A stretch of 64,000 nt of DNA from Alnus glutinosa (GCF_958979055.1 NC_084896.1:7072501-7136500), one strand, 5' to 3'. Shown: positions 10,119-22,142, counted from the stretch's first letter. Made by a program: numbers and translations. The notes: a model not told the origin generated them from the sequence alone.

Positions 10119-13076
10119 CAACTCTATAACCTACTCTTTGCAAATAATGCTTTCTTCAAACAATGAATCAATCAACATGCATTGTTATCATTCTACTTTA
10201 CATAATTTAAATCCCAACCACAATACACATTCAAACACTTTAAATCAATTCAACACCCTTCATTCATGCAACAATTCATAAATATGATTTGAACATAATC
10301 GAAACTACTCAAATTATCCAAAACATATAATTCAACATACAGTTGGTTCGGATTTGTAAAAAATATATATTTTGCAATTCCATAATTGTATAAAATTAGT
10401 TTTCTCAGTGAGTAGAATACTCATCTTGGCTGCATTGGACTCTTGACTCTAACTTCCACTAGATTCTAGTCACTCAAACTCTATATTGGAGAACCAATCG
10501 AAGTCTCCAATTGTGACACAATCTTGCAAATACTTATAACGTTAGACTATACTATGGAAATCATTCTATGGCATTTAAACTATCCGTGTGCTCACCCATT
10601 GCGTTACCCGTGTCTAAGTCTAGTTAAGTTTCTTAAACTATTATTAGGTTATCATTTTATTCATCTTATTATCTCATGACACGTTTGCTATCTTATTTAA
10701 CTACTTATTATTATTATTATTATCATGCCACATTATCATTGTTAATGCTTTTATAACTTGTTTACTCACCTACTAAGATAACAATATATATTTAACTCAT
10801 ATATATGTATATATTTATATACATGTATACATGAAAATATACGATGCTTAAACCCAATCCAAAGATACACTAAAATACTTAGTGTACATGAATAGGTGGA
10901 TTAGTTACTTAATTACTACTCTAAACGGATTTCAAGCCTATATGTATATATATATATATATATATTTCCTTAATTTATTTCTAATTTGGTAATCATTCCG
11001 ATAATTAACTTATAGAGCCTATTGCTTAACACTTACTCTTTATTAATTACTAACCATTTAGGTAATTTAGATTATGGAACTTATCCTATTTAATTTACTA
11101 AATTAATAGCTCCTTACCATGAACTATGACGCCCATACTATAATCCTTACATATTTCATTTTTATTCTATTAGACTCTTCCTTTAGTTCACCTCAAAGCA
11201 TTAGCCATCAGCTACTATGCTTAACCATCAATTTACATAGCCCAATCAATAATAACTTCTACCAACATCTTATAACAATTATCATCCTTAAACCACCATT
11301 CACTTTCAAGGTCCCACATGCCTCATAATCCAACTTCACCAAAGCCTAACACATACTCATCAATTTTCTATGAAAATCAATCCTCAACCAATCTACACAA
11401 TTCAACCCATACATCCCTTAGCCATAGAAATCAAGAGTTACTAAATCAACACCACATAAACTCCATTCGGCTACCACATAGAAGGGATTCCCCGAATCAA
11501 CTCCAAATCAAGGGCCTAGGCACCCACAAGCATCAAAGGCCAAAAACCAACTCCAATGTCATTAAAACAACACTATGGAACTTAATCAAAAATCCAACAT
11601 CATCAAATTATCAATCCAAAATCCAGATTTGAATCCCATCAAGAACACCCATTAAAATCACTCTCTTCATACATGGCCACTACAAGAGACTAACCAAACC
11701 ATTCAACCATTTTCAATTAGCATTAACCCCTTCAACACAAACCCAAACAACAACTCAATTGATCCGGCCACCATGTAAGCCCATTCAAAGTTCCAATAAA
11801 CTAACTAAAATCATCAATCAAATTTACAAATCCACAGCAAATATCATATGGTCATTCACCTAGAATCAAACTTCAAAGACTCATTCAGCCAACAATAAAT
11901 CCAGAAAATTTCACCAACAAACCCAATCAATTTTGGCTTCAAAAATTCAGAATTTCTAAACTAAATTAATCCCATAAAATCACACCTCAATCAATAGCCA
12001 AAAAGACCAAACGGAAAGACCCATCAACAATGATTCTAAAATACAAATCCAAAACCTCATTTTAAAATCATCAAACACAAATATAGCATCACAAAACCAA
12101 AATCCCAAGAGACATACACCATTTGGCCAACTCCCCCAAAAATCAATATGAAACCCTAAATTTCTTCCCAATCAAAGCCAGAAGATAAAGATACAAATTT
12201 ATGCTATTTAGGCAATGGGTATTCTGAAAAATGCAGGGAAATAGGGTTAGGGATTTTACCTTCTTTGATTCTCCTTCAAGTAGCATGACCCACGAAAATC
12301 ACGGCTCTATCTTCCAATCAAGATCTCCAACTCTGCATTCCGCTCATCAAAGTCTCTCAATCTCAGTTCATCTCTCTCACAGATGCAGGGTGTGTGTGGG
12401 TGTACAAGAGGAAGATGAAGAGAGGAAGAAGAAGGTAAAGGGAAAGGGTTGTGCGTGCGAGATAGTGAGGGAAGAGAGGAGGAAAGACAAAGGGAAGAGG
12501 AGAAGGGAGAAATGGAAGAGGGGGTTTGGGCACTGAAATAGGGGATGGGGTAATGTGCGTGCGGGGGAGAAGAGGAAGAGGGAAAGAAAGGAAAAGGAAA
12601 GAAAGAAAGGAACTGTCGTGCGATCCAAAGAGAGGAGAGAAGAAAAGGGAGAAAAGAAAAGAAAGAGGAATAGAGATAGGAAGAGACGTGTTTGGTGAAG
12701 AAATAAGGGGAAGAGATCATGCAATCTTCTCCAAACCAATCACAAGCTGACAAGTGGCAAGGGGGAGATTTCCTTTAATTTAAGCCCCAACTTTTATTAA
12801 ATTACTACAGGACCCCACTATATTAAAAATCTTATCATTTAATAATTAATACTTTACCCTACATATATTTAAACCACAGTTTTGTTAATGTAATTAATTA
12901 TTTATTCAACTAGAACCCACTATAATAATTATTATACTTTCTATTATTTTATCTTAAGTTTATTTTATTTTGATAACACAATTATTATTACCTGAAATAC
13001 AATTATTAGTCACATCTATTTAATAAATACAATTTATTAATTGATAAATCTCCTATTTAATTTCTTTGTCTTCACA
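10119..13076 (-). mobile_element. Gypsy-like LTR on the minus strand
   Basis: Read on the minus strand it starts TGTGAAGACAAAG at 13076, right after a purine-rich tract. Its first part is related to the LTR fragment starting at 26467 on the plus strand. The segment 10200-10460 is an inverted, diverged match to about 120-370. It contains a purine-rich block at 12380-12700, AT repeats near 10790-10830 and 10940-10965, and no supported gene; the Pro/Ser/Phe-rich frames in the purine block are low-complexity shadows. Left of 10119 it is interrupted by the LINE. Confidence 0.6.
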
Positions 13077-14983
13077 TCCTCCCCTCCTTAGAAAAATTTC
13101 GTCCTCGAAATTTGTAGACAACTCTTTTAATCTCACATGCTTACATGAAACTATCCCAACGGTCCTAAAAAATAATTTGCATCAAGCATCCTATCCTCAG
13201 TCTCAAAGTCTTATCTAGTCCCAACACTCAGTTAACTTATACTTTATTCATATGAGCTTACATCGTCCTCTAAAATCCTCAATCACTTTAACTCATATAT
13301 CACTTTACTATACAAAACCTTACAAGTACCACTTGTCTCTTTTATTACAAGTCCAAGTCAATTCACTAACTCTCACCTCCTTAGTTTAAAACTCTTTATC
13401 CAAACTATGACTTAAGGTGAATCATTCTCATTCTTCTATACAATATACTTTGATTTATCCTTAGAGCCTCAAACTATTAGTCATTGTGGCAAACTATCCC
13501 CAAGACTCTAGTCATGAAATTTATTCCTTAAGCAACCTCAACAACAATTTAATTGCTTTACATGAATCTCCTATATCGTTTACTTTATAAACTCTTAAAA
13601 TCATACTTGGATCATCTCCAATTGGCCTCAATTTTGACCTATAAGACACCAAAGATTTAGCGTGGGCTCACTAAGTGATATTATGATCTATTTCTCTTTA
13701 AATCTTAGGTACTAGCATCCTCAAATAGGTAAACCATTGAAATTTTCAAACTTAACCTAATATTACAAGGCCTTAACTTGCTCCTTATTCCTGATTGGTG
13801 GCTTATTCTCAACATTTTATCTATCCAATTTGTTAACTCCTTACTATTTCACCAGCATCAGTACCTTTAAACCATAAATTTACACTTAATATTTGTTTTA
13901 CAACTGAAATTATACTATGACACCATTATTTCACCAAAGATCAACTAGCAATTAACTTCTTTCTAACACTTGGACCTAATTCAAATAGCTTTCTCTAACA
14001 CGTACAATTATATATTGAAGTTCATATTTGAACTATCACCTTTACTTTAATAATCATTTGTGTTAAACACTATACTTTACACATAAAGCATGTTTGAACT
14101 ACTAACTTTTAAGTTAATTCTTATGTTTGAAATCGTGTTTCAAAGGTATTTTGGCTTAGCCATAAATTTTATTAAATAGTCATATTTAACTTAACTACTA
14201 GTTTTAAAATTGTTCTTAAATTCATGATTTATTAAAATAAGACATCTAAAGATTTATCATGTTTAGTTATTTACTTGTTTAGCTTGCTTCACATTAACAT
14301 TTTATTATTCTAACTCGTACCAATAGGTCGACACCCTAGAGGATGCATCTCTCGTCGTTTGAGTAGTTATCTTCGTTGATGGTCGTCTCCTTGCTATGGT
14401 TCATCCTCGTAGTTGTAGTTAGGCAGCTTCCTTGAATTGAAGGTGCTCTTCAAGATTCGAGTCTCCTTCGATGCGCCCTAAGAATAAGTCATCACTTCTC
14501 AAAGGACGGTTATTAGTCTACCCTCATGAGAAGCTATCTCTTACATCGCCAATAGCCTAACACAATCATGCTAGACTCTTCTAAAAGACTAAGCTACTAG
14601 ACACCTAGGACTACCCATAATAGCGTCATCACAAGAGTGACCACGCATGTTTTGACCTAAGGCTTTATTCTCTACCAACACGACTCAATCGAGGTGTTGC
14701 ACTTGAATCAATCGAGACGCATGCAACACTTCCGAACAAAGGAAGAGGTCATTGTCTAAGTGGCATAGCTTGTCTACACAGAGCTATGCTACGTACACAA
14801 CACAAATCCAAACATATGCATTACCATAATTATGCAATGCACACAAAGATCTTAATTTAAATCTTTTTGTCTTTGTTAAAGCTTTTAAATTCCAAAGGCT
14901 CTTTGTTATCCTAGATTCTAATACAAACATAGATTTTTGCTTTTCTAAAAAATCCTAGAGCTAACTGCTATGATACCATTTGC
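13077..14983 (-). mobile_element. Short internal region of a non-autonomous LTR element
   Basis: On the minus strand a primer binding site (TGGTATCATAGC, 14978-14967) follows an LTR end TCGTCACA. At the other side the sequence ends with FEDEIFLRRGG-like codons and a polypurine tract (AAGGAGGGGAGGA) next to the LTR at 13076. That pairing is typical of Ty3/gypsy chromovirus-type elements. Only 1.9 kb lies between the two sites, with no long frame, so gag-pol is missing apart from the last codons: an internally deleted or strongly decayed copy. Confidence 0.6.
14967..14978 (-). other. Primer binding site of LTR element
   Basis: TGGTATCATAGC on the minus strand resembles the initiator-methionine tRNA primer site of plant LTR retrotransposons and lies five bases inside an LTR end (CGTCACA). 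Confidence 0.6.
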
Positions 14984-15530
14984 TGTGACGACCCCCCCCC
15001 CCTTTTTTTTTCTTTTTTTATACAAACATAAAACGAGTCATCACAATGGCACGACGATGTGTCCCTCAACCAACATATGACACATGCCCCATAACATGTA
15101 CATGATAATCAGAGTATGACATCTATCCATCTATGAAGTGAAAAACATAAACCTAAATAGCGGAAATCATAACATGAACCTCTATAACAAATAATCATAA
15201 CCAAAGAGCCATATTACATCTATCTGTTTAAGTTTTTCCTCAAATCAAACACATAGTAATTACACAACAGAGAGCTCCTAATGGAAAATTAAGTGTTTTC
15301 AACTTTATCAGTGAACATATGCCTTGTTGAGAAAGCTTCCACACACGACACGCATAGAAAGAGTTGAGTAAAATATTTCAAAACTTTTCATCTGCAAAGA
15401 TTCTTTGGCTCATTAATTACTTGACTCTCAATTATATGTTTACATATTTTTAATTTTCTATTTAATTTTGTTATCAGTTTTAAATACATGCGTGTTCTGA
15501 AGCTAACATTAAAAAAATTCCGTTGTCTGC
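14984..15530 (-). mobile_element. LTR fragment ending TCGTCACA
   Basis: On the plus strand it begins TGTGACGACC followed by C- and T-runs, which is the 3' end of a minus-strand LTR. A diverged relative with the same start and the same CACAATGG...CATAACATGTAC order lies at 32806-33180. No coding sequence is seen. The outer boundary is not clear. Confidence 0.5.
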
Positions 15531-15799
15531 TATTTTTCTCTATTTTTGGTTTTTTTTTTTTTTTTTGGTGGAGAGTCCAAACCTAGGTTGCTAGAGTCCG
15601 AACACACTGATTAGTGCATTAATCAGCTAGGCCTGTCCAAACAGGCATCTTGACCGTCCGAACGCGCGACCTAGGTTTTTAAACTTATCACTTTCTCTCC
15701 TAGCCGCCGCACCTCATTCTTCTCTGGAGTTGTTTTTGTTTCTTTCTCAAGTTCTCATGGTGTCTCTTGAGTTTTTGGTTTTTGGTTTTGGGTTTTTGG

Positions 15800-15843
<44 letters not shown>

Positions 15844-16284
15844 GCATTATCTCTTCTCACCAATATTCCAGGTATGTTCTTCTTTCCCTTACAATTTTTT
15901 TTTATTTGTTTATGAGAATATATGGATTTTGGAATATTCTGCTATTGTGAAAATTGTTTTTGAGATTAAATGCTTGCTAGGGTTGGAATAATTTTGTTCA
16001 ATATTCATGAGAATATTTATATTGCTTGCTTGCTGAGGTTGTAATATTTATTGCATTACTATGATCCTATTTTTGGTATTTAATTGCATGCAAGCACATG
16101 ATTTTTATTTTTTTGTCCTATATTAGTTTTCCATGTGCAATTATTATTGGACTAGATTATTTCTGCATGCTTATGCTATTAGTTTGGTCATATTGTTTTT
16201 GACATGCAAATGGGATCTAACTATTTGGATTATTGGTGCATATTCTAGATATATTTGTTTTTGTTCTATATTACAGATAGAAGG
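15531..16284. other. Spacer with long poly-T tract
   Basis: No supported gene. It holds a repeat of the phrase GTCCGAAC / GTCCAAAC at 15578-15664 and a 41-base T tract at 15802-15842, which is 37 bases in the other copy. The phenylalanine-rich frames across the T tract are artefacts of the homopolymer. Confidence 0.6.
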
Positions 16285-17302
16285 ACAAAGATTGAGATTG
16301 CAGTTGCAAAGGCAAGGATCGAACAACGGACCATCATAATAGAATGGGCCATTGTCAGACAGGATGTGATGGTGCCTCCATTTGATCTCATCGACCATAT
16401 TTTTCAAGAAAATAATTAGCGAAGCTTGTACACTTCCAACACAGTCTATCCTAGACTTTTGCGAGAATTTTATGCTAACTTGAAGATTGACAAGGTTAGC
16501 CCGATACATCCCATCCGGAAGACCAAAGTCTGTGGCCAATAGGGGTGGGCAAATTATCTGTCTACCACCTACCGACCGCTTACCGAACCAAACCGAACCA
16601 CCATCGACCGCCTACCGACTTGACCGACTAATTTTTCGGTTCGGTAGTCGGTATAAAATTTTATTCCGAAAGCCGGATTAGCAACCGAACCGCCTTTTAA
16701 GCGGTAACCGAACCGAACCGTCTTCTATTCCGACTGATTTAACCGAACCGACATAAAACGAAACGACGTCATTTTAGTGAGAATGAAACTTTTGATCATT
16801 TTTTTTTCCTTTAAAAAAATCAAAACGACGTCGTTTCATTACCCATTTTAACTGAATGTTAACCGATTTAACCAACCGCCTATTAACCGCTTAACCGACT
16901 TAACCAAAATAAATTCACCGATTGCATTCCGACAAAAGTCAGTTAACCGACCGAATTAACCGCCTACCGAACCGACGCCCACCCCTAGTGGCCAATCAAT
17001 CATAGTTGATGCTAATCTTATCAGTGATGTGACTCACATTCCTATAATTGTAGCTCCTGGACTTCCTTAGCCAAATCATGTGGAACCCCCCTCCATTGAA
17101 GACTTGAGGATGTTATTTGATCCTCAAGGCCTTGAAGAGATGAGGAACATTCCCATTGGATTGCTGCAATCTCCTCACCGGCTTCTAGCTCGTATCATGA
17201 TGTAGAATTTATGGCCGCTCTCCAGAAACAGGAATATCACCATTCGTAGGGCCAGATTTTTATATGCCATCATCAGACGTGTTCCCTTTTGTCTTTGCAC
17301 TG
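16285..17302 (+). pseudogene. Decayed plant transposon-protein-like remnant
   Basis: Reading across stops gives KIEIAVAKARIEQR, PFDLIDHIF, VYPRLLREFYANLKIDKV, then after a MITE SIIVDANLISDVTHIPIIVAPGLP, PSIEDLRMLFDPQG, LLARIM and NITIRRARFLYAIIRRVP. The order resembles the 'putative plant transposon protein' domain (VYPELVREFY...RARFLYAI) common in plant repeat annotation; its biochemical role is unknown. It is broken by in-frame stops, by the hAT MITE at 16540-16987 and by a copia LTR from 17303. The assignment is from memory of the family. Confidence 0.5.
16540..16987. mobile_element. hAT-type MITE, 448 bp
   Basis: Ends are TAGGGGTGGGC and its inverse GCCCACCCCTA, flanked by a perfect 8-bp target duplication GTGGCCAA (16532-16539 and 16988-16995). 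The interior has many ACCGAACCG / AACCGACTTAACCG repeats and a palindromic AAAACGACGTCGTTT core, with no coding potential. The 8-bp duplication and terminal sequence fit non-autonomous hAT elements. Confidence 0.9.
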
Positions 17303-17656
17303 TGTTAGATGTACTAGCTTTCTTGGAATATTTGTGTGATTTGATCAACCATTGAAGTCTAACTTAGGGAAGAGCCCTAAGTTAAAGGAGTCCATTGAAG
17401 AACCCATTAGACAAGCGGTCTGGTAGGGAGGCGTTCACGTATAGGTATATGTCAGAGTTAAAGGTATGACTACTGCATTAGGTTATGTGAGTTCGACTGC
17501 TTTGTAACTAGTTTTTTCTTCTGAATAGTGGATTTCATGGGTTTGGCTTCCCCGAAGTTGTTTTCTCTTTGTCTAAAAAGTTTCAACTTCGTCACCAAAA
17601 TATATGAGTTAATTGTTTTACTGCTTTACATATTTTGGTTGCATGTTTGGTTGTGA

Positions 17657-17700
<44 letters not shown>

Positions 17701-17722
17701 TAGGAGTCATATTTATTTTTCA
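17303..17722 (+). mobile_element. Copia 5' LTR
   Basis: Begins TGTTAGATGTACTAGC and ends about TTTTTCA just before a primer binding site. It contains the CCCCGAAGTTG...CAACTTCGTCACC stretch common near the 3' end of plant copia LTRs and a (CA)21 microsatellite at 17658-17699, which is (CA)18 in the other copy. A truncated relative starting TGTTAGATGTGC lies at 33820-33970. Confidence 0.75.
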
Positions 17723-17724
17723 AT

Positions 17725-17736
17725 TGGTATCATAGC
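17725..17736 (+). other. Copia primer binding site
   Basis: TGGTATCATAGC, complementary to the initiator-methionine tRNA 3' end with one difference from the usual TGGTATCAGAGC. It lies two bases after the LTR end and 63 bases before the gag start. Confidence 0.8.
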
Positions 17737-17799
17737 AGGTTCACTCGTTTTTGGATTAAATTCCTGAGTGGATCCTAGACTCCTATTTGTTTTTATATC

Positions 17800-18313
17800 A
17801 TGTCTCTTAATCTTAATTCTATTATTGCTTTTGATGGCTCGAATTATAGTTATCGGAAAGCAAGAATTAGATTCTTTTTAAAATCAATAGACGTTTGGCA
17901 TATTGTTGAGTTTGGGTGGACCCCACCGACTACAACAGTTGCTGAATGGACTACCGTTGAAACACGTACTCGTCTTTCCAATGGTCAAGCCTTAAATGAT
18001 ATTTGTCAAACTCTTTTACCATTTGAATTCTCACGAATTTCACATTGTGAAATTGCTCAAGAAGCATGCGCAATACTGAAAACTACATACGAAGGCACAA
18101 AAATTATAAAATCTGCCAAGTTTCAAATGTTAGTTTCTCAGTTTGAAGGAATAAAGATGCAAGAGGATGAACCTTTGAATGAGTTTTGCACCAAGATCAG
18201 CGACCTGAGAAATTTCATGGTAAGTCTCGCGAAGAAGATATCGGATGCAAAACTCATTAAAAAGATACTAAGATCGTTGCTTGAGCGTCTCAGAATAAAA
18301 GTCACTATTGTAA
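17800..18313 (+). pseudogene. Copia gag, truncated
   Basis: The frame starts MSLNLNSIIAFDGSNYSYRK and has the plant copia gag N-terminal pattern: FDGSNYxxWK-like start, WTTVETRTRLSNGQALNDI, then CEIAQEACAILKTTYEGT, KFQMLVSQFEGIKMQEDEPLNEFCTKI and the LIKKILRSL helix. Gag would form the particle shell. It stops at residue 171, where copy A carries the CACTA insertion. In copy B the uninterrupted sequence runs only a few bases further before joining GLP upstream DNA, so gag was already truncated and pol is absent. Confidence 0.88.
18311..18313. repeat. CACTA target site duplication, left
   Basis: TAA, repeated at 22143-22145. The unoccupied site in copy B (53448-53450) has a single TAA, so the 3-bp duplication is directly verified within the window. 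Confidence 0.95.
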
Positions 18314-18339
18314 CACTACAAAAAAACCGGTATTTTGTG

Positions 18340-18890
18340 ACCTTTTTTTTGTGTCGTTTACAACAAGCGACATTAATTTTTGAGTTAGCGTCGTTTTTTT
18401 AAAAACGACATAATTTTTACGTCCTTTACGTTTAAAAGACGCAAAATTAATAAATTTAGTGTCCTTTTTCTATAAACGTCATGAACTAAATAAATTACGA
18501 CGTTTCGAACAACAAACGACGTGAATTATTCACGTCATTTCTACAAAAGAATGTGAATTTACGCCCCTTCTTAAAAAAGGACGTGAATTCACATCACTCT
18601 TAAAAGAGATGTGGATTCACGTCGTTTATTTGGAAAACAACGTGAATTATTTACATCCTTTAATATAAAGGACAGGAATTCACGTCGTTTGCTAAACAAA
18701 TGACGTAAATTCGCGTCGTTTGTTAAGAAAACGACGTTAATTCACGTCACTTTGAAAGCGTCGTAATTTCACGTTCTTTTTATAAAAGGACGTAAATAAT
18801 TCATGTCATTTGCGCAACGAAACGACTTGAATTATTCAATTAACTAACGTCCTTTGTTAATAGAAACGACATAAACAAATATTTCAAAAC
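18340..18890. repeat. CACTA left subterminal repeats
   Basis: About 550 bases built from variants of ACGTCGTTT, GACGTGAATTCACGTC and AAAGGACGT in both orientations, many forming short palindromes. This is the usual design of the subterminal regions bound by En/Spm-type transposase. No gene. Confidence 0.8.
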
Positions 18891-18959
18891 GCCCGCGTTG
18901 CTTTCCCACGTTCACAGCACGTACAATCTCTTTATTTATTTTTTTCATTTTTTTTTAAA

Positions 18960-19560
18960 AGCTTCAAAACCGGTTGGAGGGGGAAATGAAATTTCATTTC
19001 CCCTCCAACGTACGCAGGCTCCCCCCCTCTCTCTTTGAAATCTCCTCCGTACAGTTGGTCGTGGGTAGTCTCCTTGCCGGCGCTGCTTCACCGGAGTTCT
19101 CCTCCTCCGTCGAAACCGCCGCTCTCTCTCTCTCTCTCTCTCTCTCTCTGGGGCGGTCCCTCCCACCCTCTCTCTCTCTCTCTTGCCGGATCTGTCTCCT
19201 ACGCACCTCTCTCTCTCTCTCTGTGGCCCGATCTGCCTCCTCCGTCCGTCGTCCCCGTCATCCCCTTCCCGGCGCCGCTTCACAGAGCTCTGCCTCCTCC
19301 GTCAGAAACCGCCCCCCCTCTCTCTCCCGCTCGCTCCGGTGCCGGTCGTCCACATCCCTCTCGGCGGCTTCTCTCTCGGCGGTCGGCCACCCTCCACCCT
19401 CCTTCACTGGCGTTTTGTTTCCAGCGGATTTGGCGGCCAGATCTGTCTCCAGCGACGCTAAAAACGAATGTACTCTGGCTCTCTCTCTCTTTGGCTGGAT
19501 TTGTTGGATGGTGTTTTCACTACTTAATAGAGTTGTAATTTATGGTTAATTTCTGTGGAG
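18960..19560. other. CT-rich, GC-richer block inside the CACTA element
   Basis: Low-complexity CTCTCT tracts alternate with GC-rich stretches containing CTCCTCCGTCGAAACCGCC. Base composition differs sharply from the AT-rich surroundings. It may be a captured 5' untranslated region or first exon, but the frames here are Ser/Pro/Leu-rich low-complexity sequence and no protein family is recognised. Confidence 0.4.
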
Positions 19561-20310
19561 TTTAGCTGGATTACAAATTCAGGTTCTGTATCTTTGGTTA
19601 TTTGCTTCATGAAAAGATTTTGCAAAACAAAGCCGGGGAAAATGACCCAAAAAACAGCACAATTTATAAACTTTAGAGAGGCTATAGTTGATCCTTCATT
19701 GTTAATCTTTCTTCCAGTTGTATGATAGTTGATTACCCAACTAAATATTTTGAAATATTCCTCACCTTGTAACCATTTATGGAAGACTTGAAACACACTA
19801 GAAAACACTGAACATACTTGAGAGCTTTGAAATTTTGTATGAATCTTGTAAGCAACTTATACACTTTTGATCTATATTGAATACTCTATCATGAATAGGG
19901 TTTAATAATAACTGCCTTTTCGCATTGATGATGTGTAGAATTTAAACAGGTTAATTAGCTTAATTGATACCTTCCTAACCTAAAATATTAGGTAACTGGA
20001 GTAGAGTTCTTTTGGATTGAATGGCTCATGCATGTGACATATACATGGAACATTGTTATAAGAAAGAAGAGTGTGCCCATTTCAAGTTATGAAATGCCTT
20101 GTGCTTTATGCACTTGTGAATGCAATTTTGTTTTTGTCTGGCCTAGTCAGGAATTTCTTGCACTTGTCAATTTCTTATGCGATCAAACATACACATACTG
20201 GGAAAGAAAGAGTTTGGCCAACCATTTAACATGATTGTATGCGATCATCATTTATCAGAACCAGACTTAAATTAGCATGTAACTTATTTTGACTTCTTTG
20301 GTTGATTCAG

Positions 20311-20558
20311 GTACACTGATGGTTTGAAGGATATAGACCCAGATCAGGTATAAAATGTATCAATCAACACTTCTTGCAGCAGAAATTTTTTCTTTTGGGG
20401 GTTCTAACATGTGTTAATTGATCAGGCTGAGGAAATGTTTGATGCTGCTTCTAGATACTGTTATTTTCTCTTAAGCGTGCTGTAGCTGATGCACTGTTGC
20501 CGCACCTGGAAATGGTCTCACCCGCAGAGTTGTGCCATTGGCTGATATTATCAGACAT
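20311..20558 (+). pseudogene. Captured host gene fragment resembling a BTB-domain protein
   Basis: Two exon-like pieces (20311-20347 and 20426-20558) are flanked by CAG acceptors and GT donors. They read YTDGLKDIDPDQ and [11 protein letters not shown], then after a one-base deletion near 20458 [19 protein letters not shown] and [12 protein letters not shown]. The YTD and AASRYxLFxLKRAVAD pattern resembles the second half of a BTB/POZ domain, as in plant ankyrin-BTB or armadillo-BTB proteins. The frameshift and lack of other exons make it non-functional. Retained introns indicate capture from genomic DNA. Confidence 0.6.
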
Positions 20559-21679
20559 GTACATCTTATCTCTTTATCTATTTGCTCTTCCTAATATATC
20601 TTGATCAGTAGCTATAGTAAAGGTGAATTGATGATCTATTAGATCTATATGTGGGGCTTGGGAAGGTGGTACGTATCTGACTTATTATATTCTTACCAAG
20701 TGCCACATATGTGGCCCTGGCCCATCATACAGCTATCTGACAGTTTCTGAGCTCAACAAGTTTGCATTTTGCTCTTGTTCTAGTATGTGCATGTATAGCC
20801 ATTGCCCACATGGAACTAGAAATAAATAGAAAGGAAAGCAAGGGAGCTTCTTCCTGTTTTATTAAAATTATTGTGCCTGAGTTTTCTTTCTTCGTTTTTG
20901 ATAACAGATAGGTTATGCAATTTGTCTTCTGGTCTATTTCTTCACTTTTACAGTTCTCTTCTTGGTTTAGGTATATTTTTCTTAAGTACTTGTTGTTTAT
21001 GAAACCTGGAAGCAATTACCCTTTTCCATTTACTCGTTTCTTTGTGGGCTTAAAGCAATATTCATTAGATGAACTACAGAGATTTGAAGATTGTTTGTTT
21101 ATACTTGTTCCACCCATGCATAGGCATCAAAACCAAAATGTTCCTTAGAACACAGACAAATTAAAACGCTTACAATGGTTGTATGAAATAAAGATAGTGT
21201 CCATATATGTTAAGTTTGATGTCTAGTTGTAATGTTTTGACTACTAGTACTAATTTATTTGACTACTATATGGATGACCCTAACATTTTGTTTCCCTGAT
21301 TGTAGGATTTAGAGCAGTTGTTGAATTTCAATGGTGCAGAATAAGGCTGATATATATACAACAGGATGTCAAACAGAACATGCAATATGATGTTTTTTTT
21401 TTTTTTTTTTTTAAAGTATTTTGTGATTAAGGAATTGAAGCAATGGTACTACGAGTACATTGCTTTTAGTTGTTTGCTTATTTTGAAACAATGGTGCAAT
21501 ATATATATGACTACATTGTTGGCAATCTAATGATATATAGTATTTTGTCTATATGATTTTTTTTTCGATTAAGTTATTTTGCAGATGTTTTATGAGGTAA
21601 AAACAGATTTAAAAAATGAGGAAATTTCATATGATAATCAATTTGTTTTTATTTTTTAAAAAACAATTAGTTTGTAGAA

Positions 21680-22110
21680 TGTTTATGATGTTTACCGAGT
21701 AAACGACATAATTTTGTGACACTTACCTAAAAAATGATATAAAATTTTAACGTCCTTTATATATTAGGCGTCACCAAATAATGACGTTTCATACATAAGC
21801 GTCATAAATTTTTAAGCTACTTTATACCGTAGGTGTCACAAAATAATGACGTTTATTGTGTAAGTGTCACAAAAATGCGTCATTTACAAAAAAGCGACAT
21901 TATTTATAATTTATGACGCTTATAGAAAAAGCGTCATTAAAAAATAATTTATGACGCTTGCGGAAGAAGCGTCATGAATTTATGACGCTTACGAAAAAAG
22001 CGTCGTGAAAAAAATTTCCAGACCTCTAAGCAGTAACACTTAGCAAATGACGCAGAATAAATGACACCAAGTGATTGGTAACGGTTTTTTGGTGAATAGT
22101 GACGTTTAAA
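21680..22110. repeat. CACTA right subterminal repeats
   Basis: Repeated GACGCTTATxGAAAAAGCGTCAT-type units and AATGACGTTT variants in both orientations, mirroring the left subterminal region. No gene. Confidence 0.8.
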
Positions 22111-22142
22111 AAGCGTCGCCAAAGGCCGGTTTTTTTGTAGTG

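Larger units (their letters stand above)
18314..22142. mobile_element. CACTA (En/Spm-type) transposon, non-autonomous, 3829 bp
   Basis: The element has perfect 17-bp terminal inverted repeats (CACTACAAAAAAACCGG at the left, its inverse at the right) and a 3-bp TAA duplication. Copy B shows the intact empty site. Both ends carry arrays of short direct and inverted repeats, as expected for transposase binding. No transposase frame was found, so it would need an enzyme from elsewhere. The interior holds a CT-rich block and an exon-intron fragment of a host gene, making it a Pack-type (gene-capturing) CACTA. Confidence 0.93.

Noticed and set aside
12231..12753. Overlapping proteins in the purine-rich block
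   Set aside because: Open frames on both strands over low-complexity GA/CT sequence, with no family features, lying inside LTR-like DNA.
15730..15991. Phenylalanine-rich protein frames
   Set aside because: They arise from a 41-base T tract whose length differs between copies; the frame is not kept.
18945..19549. Arginine- or serine-rich proteins in the CACTA CT-rich block
   Set aside because: Low-complexity CTCTCT repeats open frames on both strands; no motif or splice context supports a gene.
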